Shown here: positions 44,354-57,050 of the stretch, in pieces
Position numbering within the stretch: the first letter of the stretch is position 1
Layout of the letters: each line of letters begins with the position of its first letter
DNA from: Acanthosoma haemorrhoidale
Taxonomy: Eukaryota > Arthropoda > Insecta > Hemiptera > Acanthosomatidae
Reading direction: 5' to 3'
DNA length: 64,000 nucleotides
NCBI GenBank assembly: GCA_930367205.1
Contig: OV884011.1
Location: forward strand, 38,267,754 to 38,331,753
The notes under the pieces: generated by a model
Database searches by the model: none
What the model was told of the DNA's origin: nothing
The model's input: the letters and a program-made list of their open reading frames with translations, nothing else
Program-made: the position numbers and the translations under genes

Positions 44354-47279
44354 TAACACATACTAAATCATACAAGTGGTAACGTACGTTGGGGTCTCAC
44401 AAATCGATAACATTTCTGGGGTAAATCGGGAGGAAATGACCCAAACTTCGATTTTTATGAATGACTCAATTAACAGAAACAAATATAATTTACCTTCAAG
44501 TTTTATAAATTCAGGAACACAGTATAACAGTGAAAATCTGAAACTAATGAATTATTGCCGAATTACACTTGAATCTTGCACATGCATAAGCACTGCACTC
44601 AAATGTATATTTGTTTCGTTGATTAGCTGTGCTGGGTCTGAGCTTAGATCACCTTCCAGAAGTTGACTTACATCGTCAACATCAGACTGTCATCACTGGT
44701 ATTTACCAGTGTGCCAATATGCTCCTCCACTTGAACCTCTTCTGTTTCATCTCTTCCACACTGCTTCGCACACTTATCACACAATCAAAAAGGGAAATTG
44801 TTTGAAATAGTCTGGTTCTATGCAGACTAATTGTCTGTTGTTGGCTTGCATTTTTTTTGGAATGTCTTTGAAATTCTTGTTCCCGCATTGAAGAATATAC
44901 ATTCTAAAAAAAATATATCACCCTGAACCTTAATGAAACTAGACCACTCTCTGCAGATTTCGTAGTGATAGTTTATAATATACACAAAGAAGACTCTCAT
45001 GTTGTGTCCTGTACGATGTTATCGTTTCGTCTTGAGAACTTGAAATACTTTTCTCTTTATTATAGAATTTATCTTATGGTGGTTGTCACCTTCCAATCAT
45101 AGCGAGTAAGCACAAATGAAATGATTTAATGCTGATGGTGAGAAAATATCTTTTCAATCCTGAAGAATGAAGAACCCTTAAATACAGAAAGTCCAGGGTG
45201 TAATTAATGTCGCCTGGATATGGGATACTTTTTGTGACATATTTCATCCTGTATAAAATAAGGGAAACAATTTTTTTCCACAAAAACCATATGTTGTTTC
45301 CACTAGCGTGTCTGTCTGACTGATCCGGTCTCAACACATTTTTATTTTAATTCCAGTTTTATTTACACAGATATTTTGCATGAAAGTTTTACCTGATACT
45401 ATCTTTGGGACAAAAATAAAAGTTACCTTATGATGAAGAGCAGTTATAAATTAATTCGTAATAATTATTAATCATAATGGGTATGGTATCAAATTGAATT
45501 TCTGTACGCCCCTGATATGTGTTTTAGTACTCAATGATTACGATATTACAACTCCCATCAAAAGTGTATTCGAAATATTTTGCAGCCTCAGTTTGAAATG
45601 GAGTGATATTTTTGGATTAATATTGAATGTTATCCCCTTGAAAGAGATGATAAAATTTTTAAAAATACCCTATGAAAAATAATGACTGGTTAATTATTGA
45701 AAAAGTATTTCACATTTTATATCTTGACACCCTGATTAATTAAATATATTATGCATGTGAATTATAAGTGTCCCTTCCTTCAGGCTATCATTGAGGCTTT
45801 GAATCAGGGCCTCGATATGGTACGTGCATAATTATGGGGATGGCCTGTGATTGCACATACATCCAAGCATAACGGCGGAAGGAAGCACGAACAGTGTGTG
45901 TTTGTCCCGCATCTGTTGAGAGAACAGTAATTGGTCCCCGTTGTTACACAATTGCCATTACGGCTTACAGAGCACGCTAGTTCGTTTTCTCGACCATTAT
46001 CCCATTCTATTTTCAATTGAAATGTAATTGTTTCAATTACTGCTATTTTATTTATAGTTATTTCCGGCAGTACCTTCCTTCTGTTGTATACTAGTCCACG
46101 TTTGCATCAATTTACTGATGGTTTACGGTGTCAGAGATTCGCAGTGTGATGGCACAGATGTGCTATGAAAAAGGTTGTTTACCGTGTAATAAAATGAAGT
46201 TTTTATTTGTTAGGTGGTATAGCAAAACATCTACCATGTTTTATGGGTTGAAACTCAAATTTTTTTAAGTGACATAGTTCCATTTAATTCTCAAATTATG
46301 CTTAAAATAAAAGTAATTTTGAAAAAAAATAAGTTTCACTATTCGGTTAATTACCGAATACTAACCGAATAAATACTGTTAAATGAAAATATGATCCTTT
46401 TCCATAACGGATGGTGCTCAGTATTAAACTAACTATATTAACGTGATGAGTACGTTTTGTGTGTTAAGTGCACTGCATAATACTAAAATTACACTGGCTT
46501 ACTCATATTCATTCGTATCTAATCGTAGGTCATTATTGAAATCGTAAGTTTTAAATAATGTAATATGCCCGTGCTATTAACTATATCTACTCCAAAGTTC
46601 TGCGTAGCCTAACCAAGGGCAATTAACTGAGGAAATTATTCCGACAATAAAAACCATTTGAATTTAGACGGAAATTAAGTAGTTACCCTGGATTGTTTTG
46701 AAAGTAGGTTTAGTATGAGATGATTATCTCTAATTAGTTTCACTTCTACCGTTTGATACCTGACACATTATTTTGTGTTTTCTGATACCTCTGGGGTGAT
46801 GACCAACCAAAAGGCTAAGTCTCTTTATTCGGATTAAGTCAACATCGCTATTATTGGTTTCTTGAAAACAAATTTTCAAATATAAGCCTTGTGCCTCCTT
46901 TGAATTTGTTCATTAATTATTTATATTTCGCCAAATTTAAGGCATCTTCAGGACTTCACAACTGTCTGGTAAAACAATCTACAACAATATTACTAAGTTA
47001 AAATTATTGATTATTGTTAAAATTCAACCCAAGATTCCGACCCAGAATGTAGATTTCTAACGGTAGTTAAGAATTAGATGAAATTTTGTCTGGCGACAAG
47101 TTATGTGTTTTTAATACTTATATTGATAATTTAGTGACTATTGTGAAGAGATTAAAGTGGCTGAATTTTGGTGAAACGTTAATAATTCAATATATTTGCT
47201 TGCCAGACTCAAGCTTATATTTGAAATAATAGTTTCAAGAGCTTGGCCTCTCTATTTGGAGTCTTTCTCCCAGTTGATC
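44354..47279. other. No gene recognised
   Basis: An open frame of 96 codons (44376-44666) lies straight after the LTR fragment and could be internal retrotransposon sequence, but has no diagnostic motif. Frames at minus 44703-44888, 45086-45337 and 45804-46016 are also unidentified. Confidence 0.4.
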
Positions 47280-47316
47280 TATTACTATTACTATTACTAT
47301 TACTATATTACTATTG
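47280..47316. repeat. Microsatellite (TTACTA)n
   Basis: Six or so tandem copies of CTATTA/TTACTA with one slip. Confidence 0.85.
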
Positions 47317-47769
47317 TTATGTATAATTAAATAATCATCATAACTTACAATAATCATATTGTGTTATGAAAGTTATAAGTTCAAACCCTATAAACGATAG
47401 CACCAGTTTACGTGCATGAAATCGAGTAAACCTTACATACAAATTATTTTTTAAAATAATTCTAATCACTTAACTAATTTTCTTGTTTTTTTTTCAGGTA
47501 AGAATCACTGCTCTAATCAATATTTTCGTTGATCATGAATCAATGGAATCTTAAGGTATACTAAAATTATCACAGGATTACGTTTGTTTGTTTTTTAACT
47601 AATATTCTTGTTACAATGGGCAATCATTTGAAGTGAATTTTTTTTTCTGATAAAGTCAGTATTTTAAGCACTGTCATATTTTAATTAGATTTTATGGTTA
47701 ATGATTCGCTTAAGTAGTACGAAAACGCTCTTTCATTTGAAGGATAAATCATAAAAATTAATGCAAATA

Positions 47770-48746
47770 CGAGAGTGTACTCAAACGAAACTGATGTATG
47801 TGGCGGAGTTGCTACCGGTTTTCGCCCAGAAACTTTCCACCAGTCAGTATGCCAAGTACCGTCACTGGAGAAGGTTCTTTTCTGGGCGTGTTAATTTATT
47901 TGTGATAGTTGTTTTGCGCGCAAGTCGTTTTTTAGTTGATGACTGATTTTCGTGAACAGCGCGTGACAGTGAAGTTTTGCTTCCTACTCGGGAAAACTGT
48001 CTCGGAAACTGTTGAAATGAAGATTTGGGGATGAAAAGGGTGGCTGCTAAATTTATTTCTGACTACTAATTGCTCAGAAAAAACCAGGTCGCTTTGAAGG
48101 ATGAGTTCCGAAATGACCCAAACTGTTTTTCCAAGGTTATCACAGGTGGCTTATTATGGTGCGACACGATCCTGAAACTAAGCAACAATCAAGGCAATGG
48201 AAGACTCCAAATTTGCCTCGCCCCCAAAAAGCTAGTCAGGTGAGATCAAACATTAAGACGGTCATTTGTTTTTTCAATTTGAGAAGAGTTGTCTTTTAAG
48301 AGTTTGTTCCCCAGGGTCAGACAGTCAACCAGGATTTTTACCTGGAAGTTTTGATAATATTATACAAGAGTTTGTAGAGGAAAAGGCCTTGAAAAGGATT
48401 TGAGCCAGTCGGGGGATGGTTTTTCCACCACGATTTTTAATCACTGTGCCCCATCCTCCCTATTCACCCGATCTAGCCCCCTGGAACTTCTTCTTTTTCC
48501 CCCGGATGAAAAGGGACATGAAAAAAAAGCGTTTTGCGGACGTTGAAGAAGTAAAGAAAAAAACGACGGAGGCGCTGTCTGGCATCACAAAGAGGAATTA
48601 AAAAAATGTTTCGAACAGTGGAATAAAATACTGGACAAGTTTATTGACTCCAACAAACAGTACTGTGAAGGAGATTGAAGGTTTTTGTAAAAATTAAAGA
48701 AATCACTTTGTAAAAAGTAGTTCGGTTTCTTTAGGGTACACCCTCG
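47770..48746 (+). mobile_element. Complete mariner transposon copy, inactive
   Basis: 977 bp, flanked by TA on both sides (47768-47769 and 48747-48748). The left end CGAGAGTGTACTCAAACGAA and the right end (reverse complement CGAGGGTGTACCCTAAAGAA) form terminal inverted repeats of about 28 bp with few mismatches. The interior is a mariner transposase pseudogene. Length is a little under the usual 1.3 kb, so internal deletions have occurred. Confidence 0.92.
47939..48690 (+). pseudogene. Mariner transposase pseudogene
   Basis: It starts MTDFREQRVTVKFCFLLGKT, the N-terminal helix-turn-helix of mariner transposases, and is closed by a stop after 30 codons. Later pieces in shifted frames read WKTPNLPRPKKASQVRSNIK, EFVPQGQTVNQDFYLEVL and PHPPYSPDLAPWNFFFFP. 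The last motif normally is SPDLAPCDFFLFP and holds the third catalytic Asp of the DD34D triad; here it is Asn. The first linker region and the HHDNAPPHT motif (only HHD remains) are damaged. Clearly dead. Confidence 0.9.
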
Positions 48747-48878
48747 TATGGATGCTTACGTCTATCATGGCTAGTTACACATTACGTAACTTTGAACGCA
48801 ACCTTGATCAAAACTTTTACGAAGGCCACCTTTTTGAATGAAATTGAATCGACTGACCAAGTGTTAATCTAGCATATT

Positions 48879-48988
48879 TTTTTTTTTTTTTTTTTTTCAG
48901 TTTCAATCAATTTTATTAAGATAAAATTACAATCTGCCTTTTATTAGGCAATGAGTAATTGAGATAAATATCATCATTCATACTATAT
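48879..48988 (-). mobile_element. Jockey-like LINE 3' end, short copy (minus strand)
   Basis: The minus strand matches the 3' end of the LINE at 51421-53757 and the copy at 56548 (GTATGAATG, TTATCTCAATTA, GCAGATTGTAATTTTATCTT, AATAAA) and ends in a poly-A tail seen as about 20 T at 48877-48897. A 9-bp duplication TAGCATATT flanks it (48870-48878 and 48989-48997). 5'-truncated to about 110 bp. Confidence 0.82.
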
Positions 48989-48997
48989 TAGCATATT

Positions 48998-50198
48998 AAG
49001 TGAGTGATTTTTGATACTATTTTTGAAGTAGTCTTGTATCTGTCCAAAGCTTGGGTTGCGAAGTAGATCTTGCGTTACCATAAGGTTGTCATGTAAATAC
49101 TCAGGTATACAAAAGAATTGTACTTAAAACAATTATGAGTATGATTAGATATATGTATGAATACATTATTTTCACCTGTGGTGGAATAGTCATACATCAT
49201 GTAGTCAAAATAGGTGACCCTATATTTTATGCAGTTCGGGGAAGCTCTGCCTTTTTCCCTGACGTAGGGGGAAAAAAGTATAGCTGCTGCTGTGTTATTA
49301 TATCCGATAGCACAAATACCAATTATGCTAAGTGATTGGCGTAAGACCGTCACCTTGGGAAGTACAAACATACCGTAAGAACATATAAGGTTACAAGCAA
49401 CATGTTTGCTCGGTAATGTTTTTTTTGGTTAGCTATTATTACACTTCAGAAATTGATAGGAAAAGTGTTGCACAGTAAAAAAGATGATGGACCTTACACC
49501 TAGGTCTTAACCACTGTCGTTTAAGTTAAGAATTCATTGTAAATGAAGAAATATTATTAGTGCATCCAAGGATCAGGTGCCTTTCTTTATTTTTTTTTAT
49601 TATTTAAAAGAATTTAGTTTGAATTTTTACTGACTAAAACTTTTTAATAACGATTTTTGTAAAAATTAAGTAAGAAGAAAGTCTATAACTAATATGGAAA
49701 GGTACTGTTTTTTATCTAGCTCCTTAAAAACTGTCAAATAGTGAAAAAACTACTTGGTATTTTTATCAAAAAAGTTAGTAAGTCACTAAAGATCTCCATT
49801 TTAACAAATAAAAACCCCTTCAGAAATAGGCTGAAATGTATTAAATACGCGCTTTTTATTGTTTGCTCGCTAACGTTTATTGATTCGGATATCCTTGAAA
49901 TAATTTTTCCATTACCATCTATAATATATCATAAACCATTTTCAAAAAAATACAGATATTTATATTTTAAATAGCTTGAGAAACGTTTCCATGATTAATT
50001 CGTTTCCATACTTTTAGTTATTTAGTATTTTAACCAAAAAATACCAATGATGTTTGATTATATGATAGCTGGAATATTAATTATTATTTATAGCTATAAT
50101 TTTTACGGTCTCAATTGTAGAACATGCATACGAAAGACGATAATCACGTACCTCAATGTAAATATAACCTGTTTTCTCGGGCTTCGGAAAAAAGGGCA
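48998..50198. other. No gene recognised
   Basis: AT-rich, no supported gene. Confidence 0.5.
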
Positions 50199-50433
50199 TA
50201 TCTAACAGTTATTCAAGCTTAATAAGTCAAGACTGGTCGTTGTTCAAGCCAATTATTCCAAGCTAACCGTTATTTAATCTGATGTACTCAAGACTAACGG
50301 TTATTCAAGGCAATATGCTCAAAACTGGCCGTTGTACAAGCTGATTTGCTCAATACGACCTTAATCAAGCTTATTTACACCAGATTAACGTTTATTCTAA
50401 CTGATTCGCTTACCTCTAACTGCTATTCATGAT
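50199..50433. repeat. Minisatellite, about 30-bp unit, about eight degenerate copies
   Basis: Successive units can be lined up by the pattern CTGATnTRCTCAAGACT followed by AACSGTTRTTCAAG. Examples begin at about 50219, 50249, 50279, 50310, 50341, 50370 and 50400. Units differ from each other by roughly a quarter of their positions, so the array is old. Confidence 0.8.
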
Positions 50434-51420
50434 TAAATCTCTATACAAAAACAACCTCCGGTTAAGGTCACCAGTAGCCGTTACCTCAGCACTAAATTAA
50501 CAATGACAGCAGGCAAGGTATTAGAAAAGTCGACGTTGGCAATGTTAAGGCGAGATCCTGTTTCTATTATGACGACGGTGATGCAGGAGAAAGTGCTGCC
50601 GTTGTTTCAAAACGATTTTCTTTTGAACGAACTTTATTGAACGACCAGTTATAATTAGACCCAGTTAGTGCACCTTCACTTTCTACTTGCTACGTCCGTC
50701 AAATTTCTCTTTGGGATGACTTGGCTTTCCGTTTTCGGTATAGTGTTTCGAGACCATTCTTTAATATGGATTACCTATAAAAATATACCTGTACAAAATA
50801 TTTTGAATCTACCTGTGTATTTTAAATAGGTAGCGTTTAACAATTCACGTAATAATTTTATGAAATGTACTTTTCTAAATAGCGCCTATGCATATTCACG
50901 GTCGAAACTATCTTCAAAATAGTTCTAGTAGCTGTTTCGAAGTTTATTAGCTATAAATATATTACCAAGTGAAGGTGAAAGTAGAATAATGATGAGAGAT
51001 GCCCAGTTTCTTCAGACCAGTCAATGCCACAAAAATGGCGATAACTCCTGACCGATCCTCACTTAACTAGTAGTCTATTATCTGTACTTAATGACACCAA
51101 ACCAGTCTCAAAAATCAGAAAAGAAATGTAAAATAAAACGTTTCAGATTTTTCTATTAATTTCATCATTATTTTTTTAATTTATTTACTAATCAAATCTG
51201 ATTGCTATTGGTATATACTGAACAAGCGGGTTTAATTTTGCTTTAACAGCAGAACTAATCGGATGATGTATGACCTCACACCTCTAGAATACAAAGTTAG
51301 CCAAATAACCAACGTGCTGTGTGAGAATATGCAATAAAATGAAGCGATTAAAACGCTGTTACCTCTATACTTAGTAGATCGTGAGCGAACACTTAGTTCC
51401 CTTGGCAACACATGATTTTC
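50434..51420. other. No gene recognised
   Basis: No supported gene. The N-terminal part of the Jockey endonuclease may begin somewhere before 51421 but is not recognisable. Confidence 0.45.
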
Positions 51421-53757
51421 GTCAGTCCCCTGGAGTGCCACCAAGCATCTTCACTTTCCCCCTCACCCTAGCGTCGATGTAGTGGCTCCCTAATAAATCC
51501 ATTTCCGAATCCCAATTCATCTCCTTTCTCGACTCCATCGGACATCGTTTCCTCGAGGGTGGGACTATAAATGCAAACCACCAACATTGGGGTCCAACAA
51601 CCACAAATAAAAGAGGTCGTGTTTTGATGTCTGCACTAACACGGAAACATTGCTCCACTGTCTCTCCTCACACAGCTACCTATTGGCCATCTGATCCTTA
51701 CCGGAATCCTGATTTCTATGACTTCTTCTTCACAATAGTTTAGGAACACTAAAATATTCACTTACGCGCCTCGATGACCTCTAATCCGATCCTTTGATTA
51801 TAATCCCCAAGCCTCCTTCATTTATTAGGGGCCAAGTTGATTAGGACCACTTCCGCCAGCATCTAACATATTCCGAAGACCTCAAAGTGTTGTTGAAAAC
51901 ATCCCAAGACCAAGACGATGCAGTGCATTTTAGAGTAGTGAAAGACTCTGATCCAGAGATCGGTTTGGGAGGCATCGTCACCCTGTCGTCACTAAAAAAT
52001 TCGCAACGGAAATCCTTCACCTCACCATCTCAAAGACCTAATCCAATCCAAACACGACTGGAGAGTGTGGCAAAGAACCCAACATGCTGCTGATCGTTGC
52101 TCGTAAAATTATGCCTGCAGATTGGTAAAACGGCATTTAGCATCCTTCCGAGCCGCTTCCTTTAATTTCCACCTCTCCTCTTTGTCTACAGGGGATGATT
52201 CCCTTTGGAATTTAACTGGAATAGACCCTAAAATATTATTCTGTTTCACCCCCACTCTGGCATGGTGATGGCTCCTGAGAAGCTTCAGATCAGGTAAGGT
52301 CGGTAGAATTCGCTCTGCATCTTTCCTGTACTTTCACAACTCACCTTATACATAAAAACCATACTATTACCACAATTAATGAAGGTATCCCAACTTCGCT
52401 TATCCCTCTCTCACTTCCACCAAAAGCCGTTAACGCCTCTCAGATCAAATACCTTTTGAAAAACTTACCTTTCCAAAAATCTCCAGGATACGATCTCCTT
52501 ATTCCTCAAACTCCTTAACAAGTTCCTCCTAAAGCCATAATATTCCTTACCTACATTAATAGTTGTATTATCCGAACAACGCACTTTCCTCTCCCCTGGA
52601 AACATTCTATTATTGTGATATTCACTAAACCACCCAGTGACACCTCATCTTACCGTCCAATTAGCCTACTCCTCTCAAATATCTTTGAATAACTCCTATT
52701 AAAATGTCTACTTCCAATCGTTGAATCCAAAAATTTTTTTCCTACTCACCAATTTGCTTTCCGTCAACGACATTCTACTGCTCAACAAGGCCTTCGCGTT
52801 GTTGATCACATATCCTCACCCCTTAAAACCAAACATTATTGCACTGGTGCCTTTCTGGATATAGCACAATCTTTTTACATGGTTGGCACCCATCTTTACT
52901 TTACAAGCTCAAAAGATATTTACCACAGACCCTTTTCTTAATCCTGCAGTTGTACCTTTCATACCGCTTCTTCCAAGTACACTGTGGTTTAGAATATTCC
53001 AACTACCATTCCATAAGGGAGGAGCTCCACATGGCAGTGTCCGGGTCCCATCATCTATAACCTATACTATACACCACTGATGGCCCCTCTACTCCCAATA
53101 TCTGTTTGGCAACATTTGCAGATGACACTGCAGTTCTGTAATCCCACCCAGACCCCTATACAGCATCCCATAACCTTCCAAAACACCTTGATGATAATGA
53201 GTATTGATGCAACCAATGGTGGGTCGATGAAGCAAAATATTCCCACATTACCTTTACCCTCTGCCGCAAGTCCTGTCCACCAGTTTCTTTTAATTTCATC
53301 CCTCTTCTTGTATCTGAGACAGTACGGTTTTTAGGCTTCCACCTCGACAAAAGGCTGGTATGGAACTCACACGCGAGGCTAAAAAGACGACCCTTTCAGG
53401 CTTCATGACCTGCTATAAATACGTGTTAGAGGGAGTCCTGGCAATGGTCAGGGTCTCAAATCATGTCCTGAGCGTTTGTGTGCTGTCGCGCTCTTGTTTA
53501 GCCTCCACTGGCTCCCCCAATCCGGTGACGTGGCTGATGGAGGGGCGTGGGGGACTTCCTAAGACTCTCTCTTTTGCATGCGAGGGAGGTAACAACGATG
53601 TGGATTTGGGAGGTCTCTGTGCTGTTTGTAAATATGAATGAGCAAGTAAATGAAGAACTGTAAATATGGTATGAATGAGCACATGATCACAATTACTTAT
53701 TGCCCAATAAAATGCAGATTGTAATTTTATCACAATAAAAAAGTTTATCTAAAAAAA
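51421..53757 (+). mobile_element. Decayed Jockey-clade LINE (endonuclease, reverse transcriptase, 3' UTR, poly-A)
   Basis: Endonuclease motifs come first: FLEGGTINANHQHWGSNNHK (about 51551-51610; usual GGDFNAKHxxWGS) and YWPSDPYRNPDFYDFFF (usual PTDPxRxPDVLDFF). RT follows: LPFQKSPGYDLL (KAPGxDxI), FTKPPSDTSSYRPISLL, HQFAFRQRHSTAQQGLRVVD, AFLDIAQSFYMV (motif A), LLYKLKRYLPQT, and LATFADDTAVL (catalytic box, about 53112-53140), then FLGFHLDKRLVWNSHARLKR. The order and wording match Jockey/BEL-associated insect LINEs. Numerous stops and frame changes make it dead. A short RNase-H-less 3' UTR ends with AATAAA-like sequence and A9. The C-terminal zinc region is deleted. Confidence 0.9.
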
Positions 53758-55179
53758 AATATTTTTTTCTCCTGGTGCGCATGATATGTGAGTATTATAT
53801 AAGTCTAATATTTTTTGACCTAGAATCACCAAAAAAGTTTCATTGAGAACTGTTACCTCACGACCGTAGCCTCCACTGCAAAGCACTAAATTAAAGGACT
53901 CCGCCTTAGGATTTCTTAATGACTTTATGTTTATTTTTTATAGTTTAAAAAACACATCATCAAAAATTTCGATAGTATTACTTTTACAACAATTTTAAAA
54001 ATGTATACTCCAGACTGTTCACTATTGTGCCCTTGAGTCAAGGACTAAACGTCTGATAATTGTATCTTATACTCCATTTCTCGAATATACTTTACTGCTC
54101 GGATAAAGGGGTATTATCGACTTGGACATTTCCTTTCACCACCTTCCTATTGTGACATAGAGGCCACATCCAAGGCTGACAGCTGCTTTGTGCTCCGGAC
54201 TTACCTGCTCTTGTCGACAATGGTTATTGTTCTGGTGTGCCTGGCACTACCTGCCTGGATCTAAGGCAGCTTGTCGATCGAAGTCTGCCAAGCAGAAGAG
54301 AATAGTAGAAGGCAATGGATTCGTAACATCTACACAAATAAATCGAAGTGTTATGCCAAGCAAAAAGGGACGCTTCAGTGGTTTATCTTAGAATATCTAC
54401 CCCGAAATGGAGAATAGCTGCGAATATTTTCCCTTAACTTGCAGGGTGTTCGGCTCACAGTTTAAAAAAAAAAAAAAAGGTTAGTAAAAACCATTATTCT
54501 GGGACCATGTCCCCTATGAATAACTCACATTTTGGCTAACAAAAAATCAGCATTTATAGTATGTTAGAAAAATGGCTTAGTCTCCAAGCTATCTCAATTT
54601 TCCAATACATCGCATTTATTATGTAGGTATGTATGCATTTATATATGTATATACGACATCTTCAGGCGGCTCTTTGGACTTTTTTAGGGCTAGGGATGAT
54701 GTGATACGAGAAAGTATCGATATTTTTCATTCAACACCTAATATTACCGTAGGTATCTTCGGAAAATAGTTGTATCAAAACAATGAAGTTAGAATATTCG
54801 GCACGTTCGTGTGATGGCAAATGTTTGAACTGTAACCATAAATGAAAAAAGTTTTTTGGGGCTTACCATAAATAAAGTTTTTGGCGGGTACAAAAATGTA
54901 TCACTAGAAACCTGGCGGTTGGGGAATTGAGATTTAATCACTCAAAAAAACTTGTTTTTTAAACCTTGAAACCTTATAATTTTTTATTATTAATAAAAAT
55001 AGTTCGATAGTACGATAAACATCGTATATTTAAAAAAAACATACATTTTTGATATCTACCTATGTGTTACAACACATGACTTAGTGGTATAAATTTTAAG
55101 GTCACACATGAATAGAGTTCATTTAATCGATGCAAGTAGGGATTCGATACTTTCAACTTCGAATATCAACCGATATTCC
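53758..55179. other. No gene recognised
   Basis: No supported gene; 54170-54400 is a less AT-rich block with overlapping open frames and donor-like sites, not identified. Confidence 0.45.
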
Positions 55180-55700
55180 TATGTCCCATTTTAATATTCC
55201 CTTCAAACTAAACGGAAATTCTTCAAATCTGCCGAGGGAACCCTTTGGGTCCAATACTTATTTCTTGTCACTTATTAACTCAGTACAATGCATTTTTGTT
55301 TTAATCGACTTTAAAAGGTTTAACAATGATCAAAATCAAAGAATAGATCAGATCAAACTTTTCAAAGTTTTAACGGGATGTTATCGATTCACTACTCTAC
55401 TTATTCATTTATAGGGACTTACTCTAATAAACTAATAAAACCAATTTTTTAAGCATTTTTACCCTGTGCAATGGATTTTGGTATTGTTTCTTTTTACATA
55501 TGGAAAGCTACTTGGTGGAGATTTATTTTCCCTCTATTACTATCTATTTATACGTACATTCATTATTTATATCTTAGTTATGTAGTAATCATAGTTAGAT
55601 ATATGAATTTTAGTTTGTACTTCACTATTTCGTTAATAAAACAGTTAACTTGTAAAGTTAATATAGTATTATTGACCTATGAACTATTCTAGGGCCAAAT
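55180..55700. repeat. Interspersed repeat R2, copy 1
   Basis: Shares CTTCAAACTAAACGGAAATTC with CTTCAAACCCAACAGAAATTC in 59885-60230, then GCGAACCCTT-like and ACTATTTCRTTAATAAAACA and ACTATTCTAG blocks in the same order. It is a diverged two-copy repeat of unknown type; boundaries are approximate. Confidence 0.5.
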
Positions 55701-56537
55701 CCAAGACACGATGGTGGTCTTACTCTTCGTATTAATAATAACGGCCTTTGTTTTGAGCCTCCACCCTCCTAGAAGTTCTCTTTGGAATGATTTATCCGGC
55801 ACCGAACCAGACACCTCTATTGGATAACTGCCTCCTGATACATTTTTTTATCAGCTACTTTTCTCAAACTAAATAAACGACGAGTTTCATATTGTAGACT
55901 GGCTAGTTTTCTCCCATTAACACGGTGATCTTGGCCTATAGAGAGAGATATCAGGCTAGCTTAAGGTGTCAACACTCGAGCTTTCTTAATTGCGTTTGTC
56001 TAACCCAGGATAAGGGGTCTTATCAATTAAGAGTGTTATGTCTCCGGATCCCTTATCGTCACTGTCATTTTTTGTCGGTCGTACACTTTCTGATCACTCG
56101 TCTCCTTGGGTATTTCCGATCGAGAATGTCTGATGAGTAAGGCTTGGGTCTAAAGTGCTTTATTTCAAATTTTAAAAATTGATTTTTAGATCTATACAAC
56201 ATAACAATTGAAGCAGATACGTATTTCGATGAGAAGTGGTGGTAAGGTCCTTTGTCGAATTATTCGTTCTATTAATGAAAGTGCTTGTTGAATCAAGAAT
56301 CTCTCAAACCAGATGTTTGTTATTATTTTGGTGGAAATAGGTAGACTTTCCAAACCAAATCTATGATATCGCTTGGGCTTTATAATGTTTTTAAACAAAA
56401 AATATACCATATAATAGACTTATATTAATATAAATGTGTATATTATAAATATATTAGATTCGTTAATTTATTAAAAGAACATAATTGGAATGAAAAAACT
56501 TCAAAAGGTTCAAATAAAAGATTAAAACATATCTTTT
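55701..56537. other. No gene recognised
   Basis: No supported gene or element. Confidence 0.5.
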
Positions 56538-56547
56538 AGGATTTTAG

Positions 56548-56786
56548 TATATGTACCGCCGAAGCAAGTCGCGGCGGACGGATGAGCGTGGGCTTCCCAA
56601 GATTCCGCTTCCTCTTTCGTATGTGAGGGAGGCAACAACCATGTGACTTGGGGGGCCCCCCAATTATATGAATGTGTGAGTGAAAGATGAATTGTAAATA
56701 TGGTATGAATGAGAACATTTATCTCAATTATTTATTGCCTATTAAGCATTAACGCAGATTGTAATTTTATCTTAATAAAGTTGTTT

Positions 56787-56833
<47 letters not shown>
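56548..56833 (+). mobile_element. Jockey-like LINE 3' end, truncated copy with long poly-A
   Basis: Homologous to the last 250 bases of the LINE at 51421-53757 (CTTTCGTATGTGAGGGAGGC, TGTAAATATGGTATGAATGA, GCAGATTGTAATTTTATCTT, AATAAA). It ends in about 44 uninterrupted A residues and is flanked by a perfect 10-bp duplication AGGATTTTAG (56538-56547 and 56834-56843). A typical 5'-truncated LINE insertion; the pure tail and perfect duplication suggest it is young. Confidence 0.92.
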
Positions 56834-56838
<5 letters not shown>

Positions 56839-56843
56839 TTTAG

Positions 56844-57050
56844 ATTTTATCCCTTTATGTCTTCGAGATCAGCAAACGTCCGTTGAGTTTAGATTAAAAA
56901 GTCTCGACAACTGAAACCATTAGAAATATAGTGTATAGCGTAATTAAACACAGTAGTTAAACCCGCTGATGAGTTATAGTGAAAAACATATGAAGAAAAC
57001 ACTAAGATCGAATGAACTATTCTGGCAATCGCCGGGCAATTCAGCTAGTA
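56844..57050. other. No gene recognised
   Basis: Short spacer without features. Confidence 0.5.

Noticed and set aside
53461..53733. 90-codon minus-strand frame
   Set aside because: Antisense shadow of the Jockey 3' UTR.
54188..54391. 67-codon frame and a Cys-rich alternative reading (CAPDLPALVDNGYCSG)
   Set aside because: Both are short, without signal peptide or clear splice sites; suggestive but not supportable.
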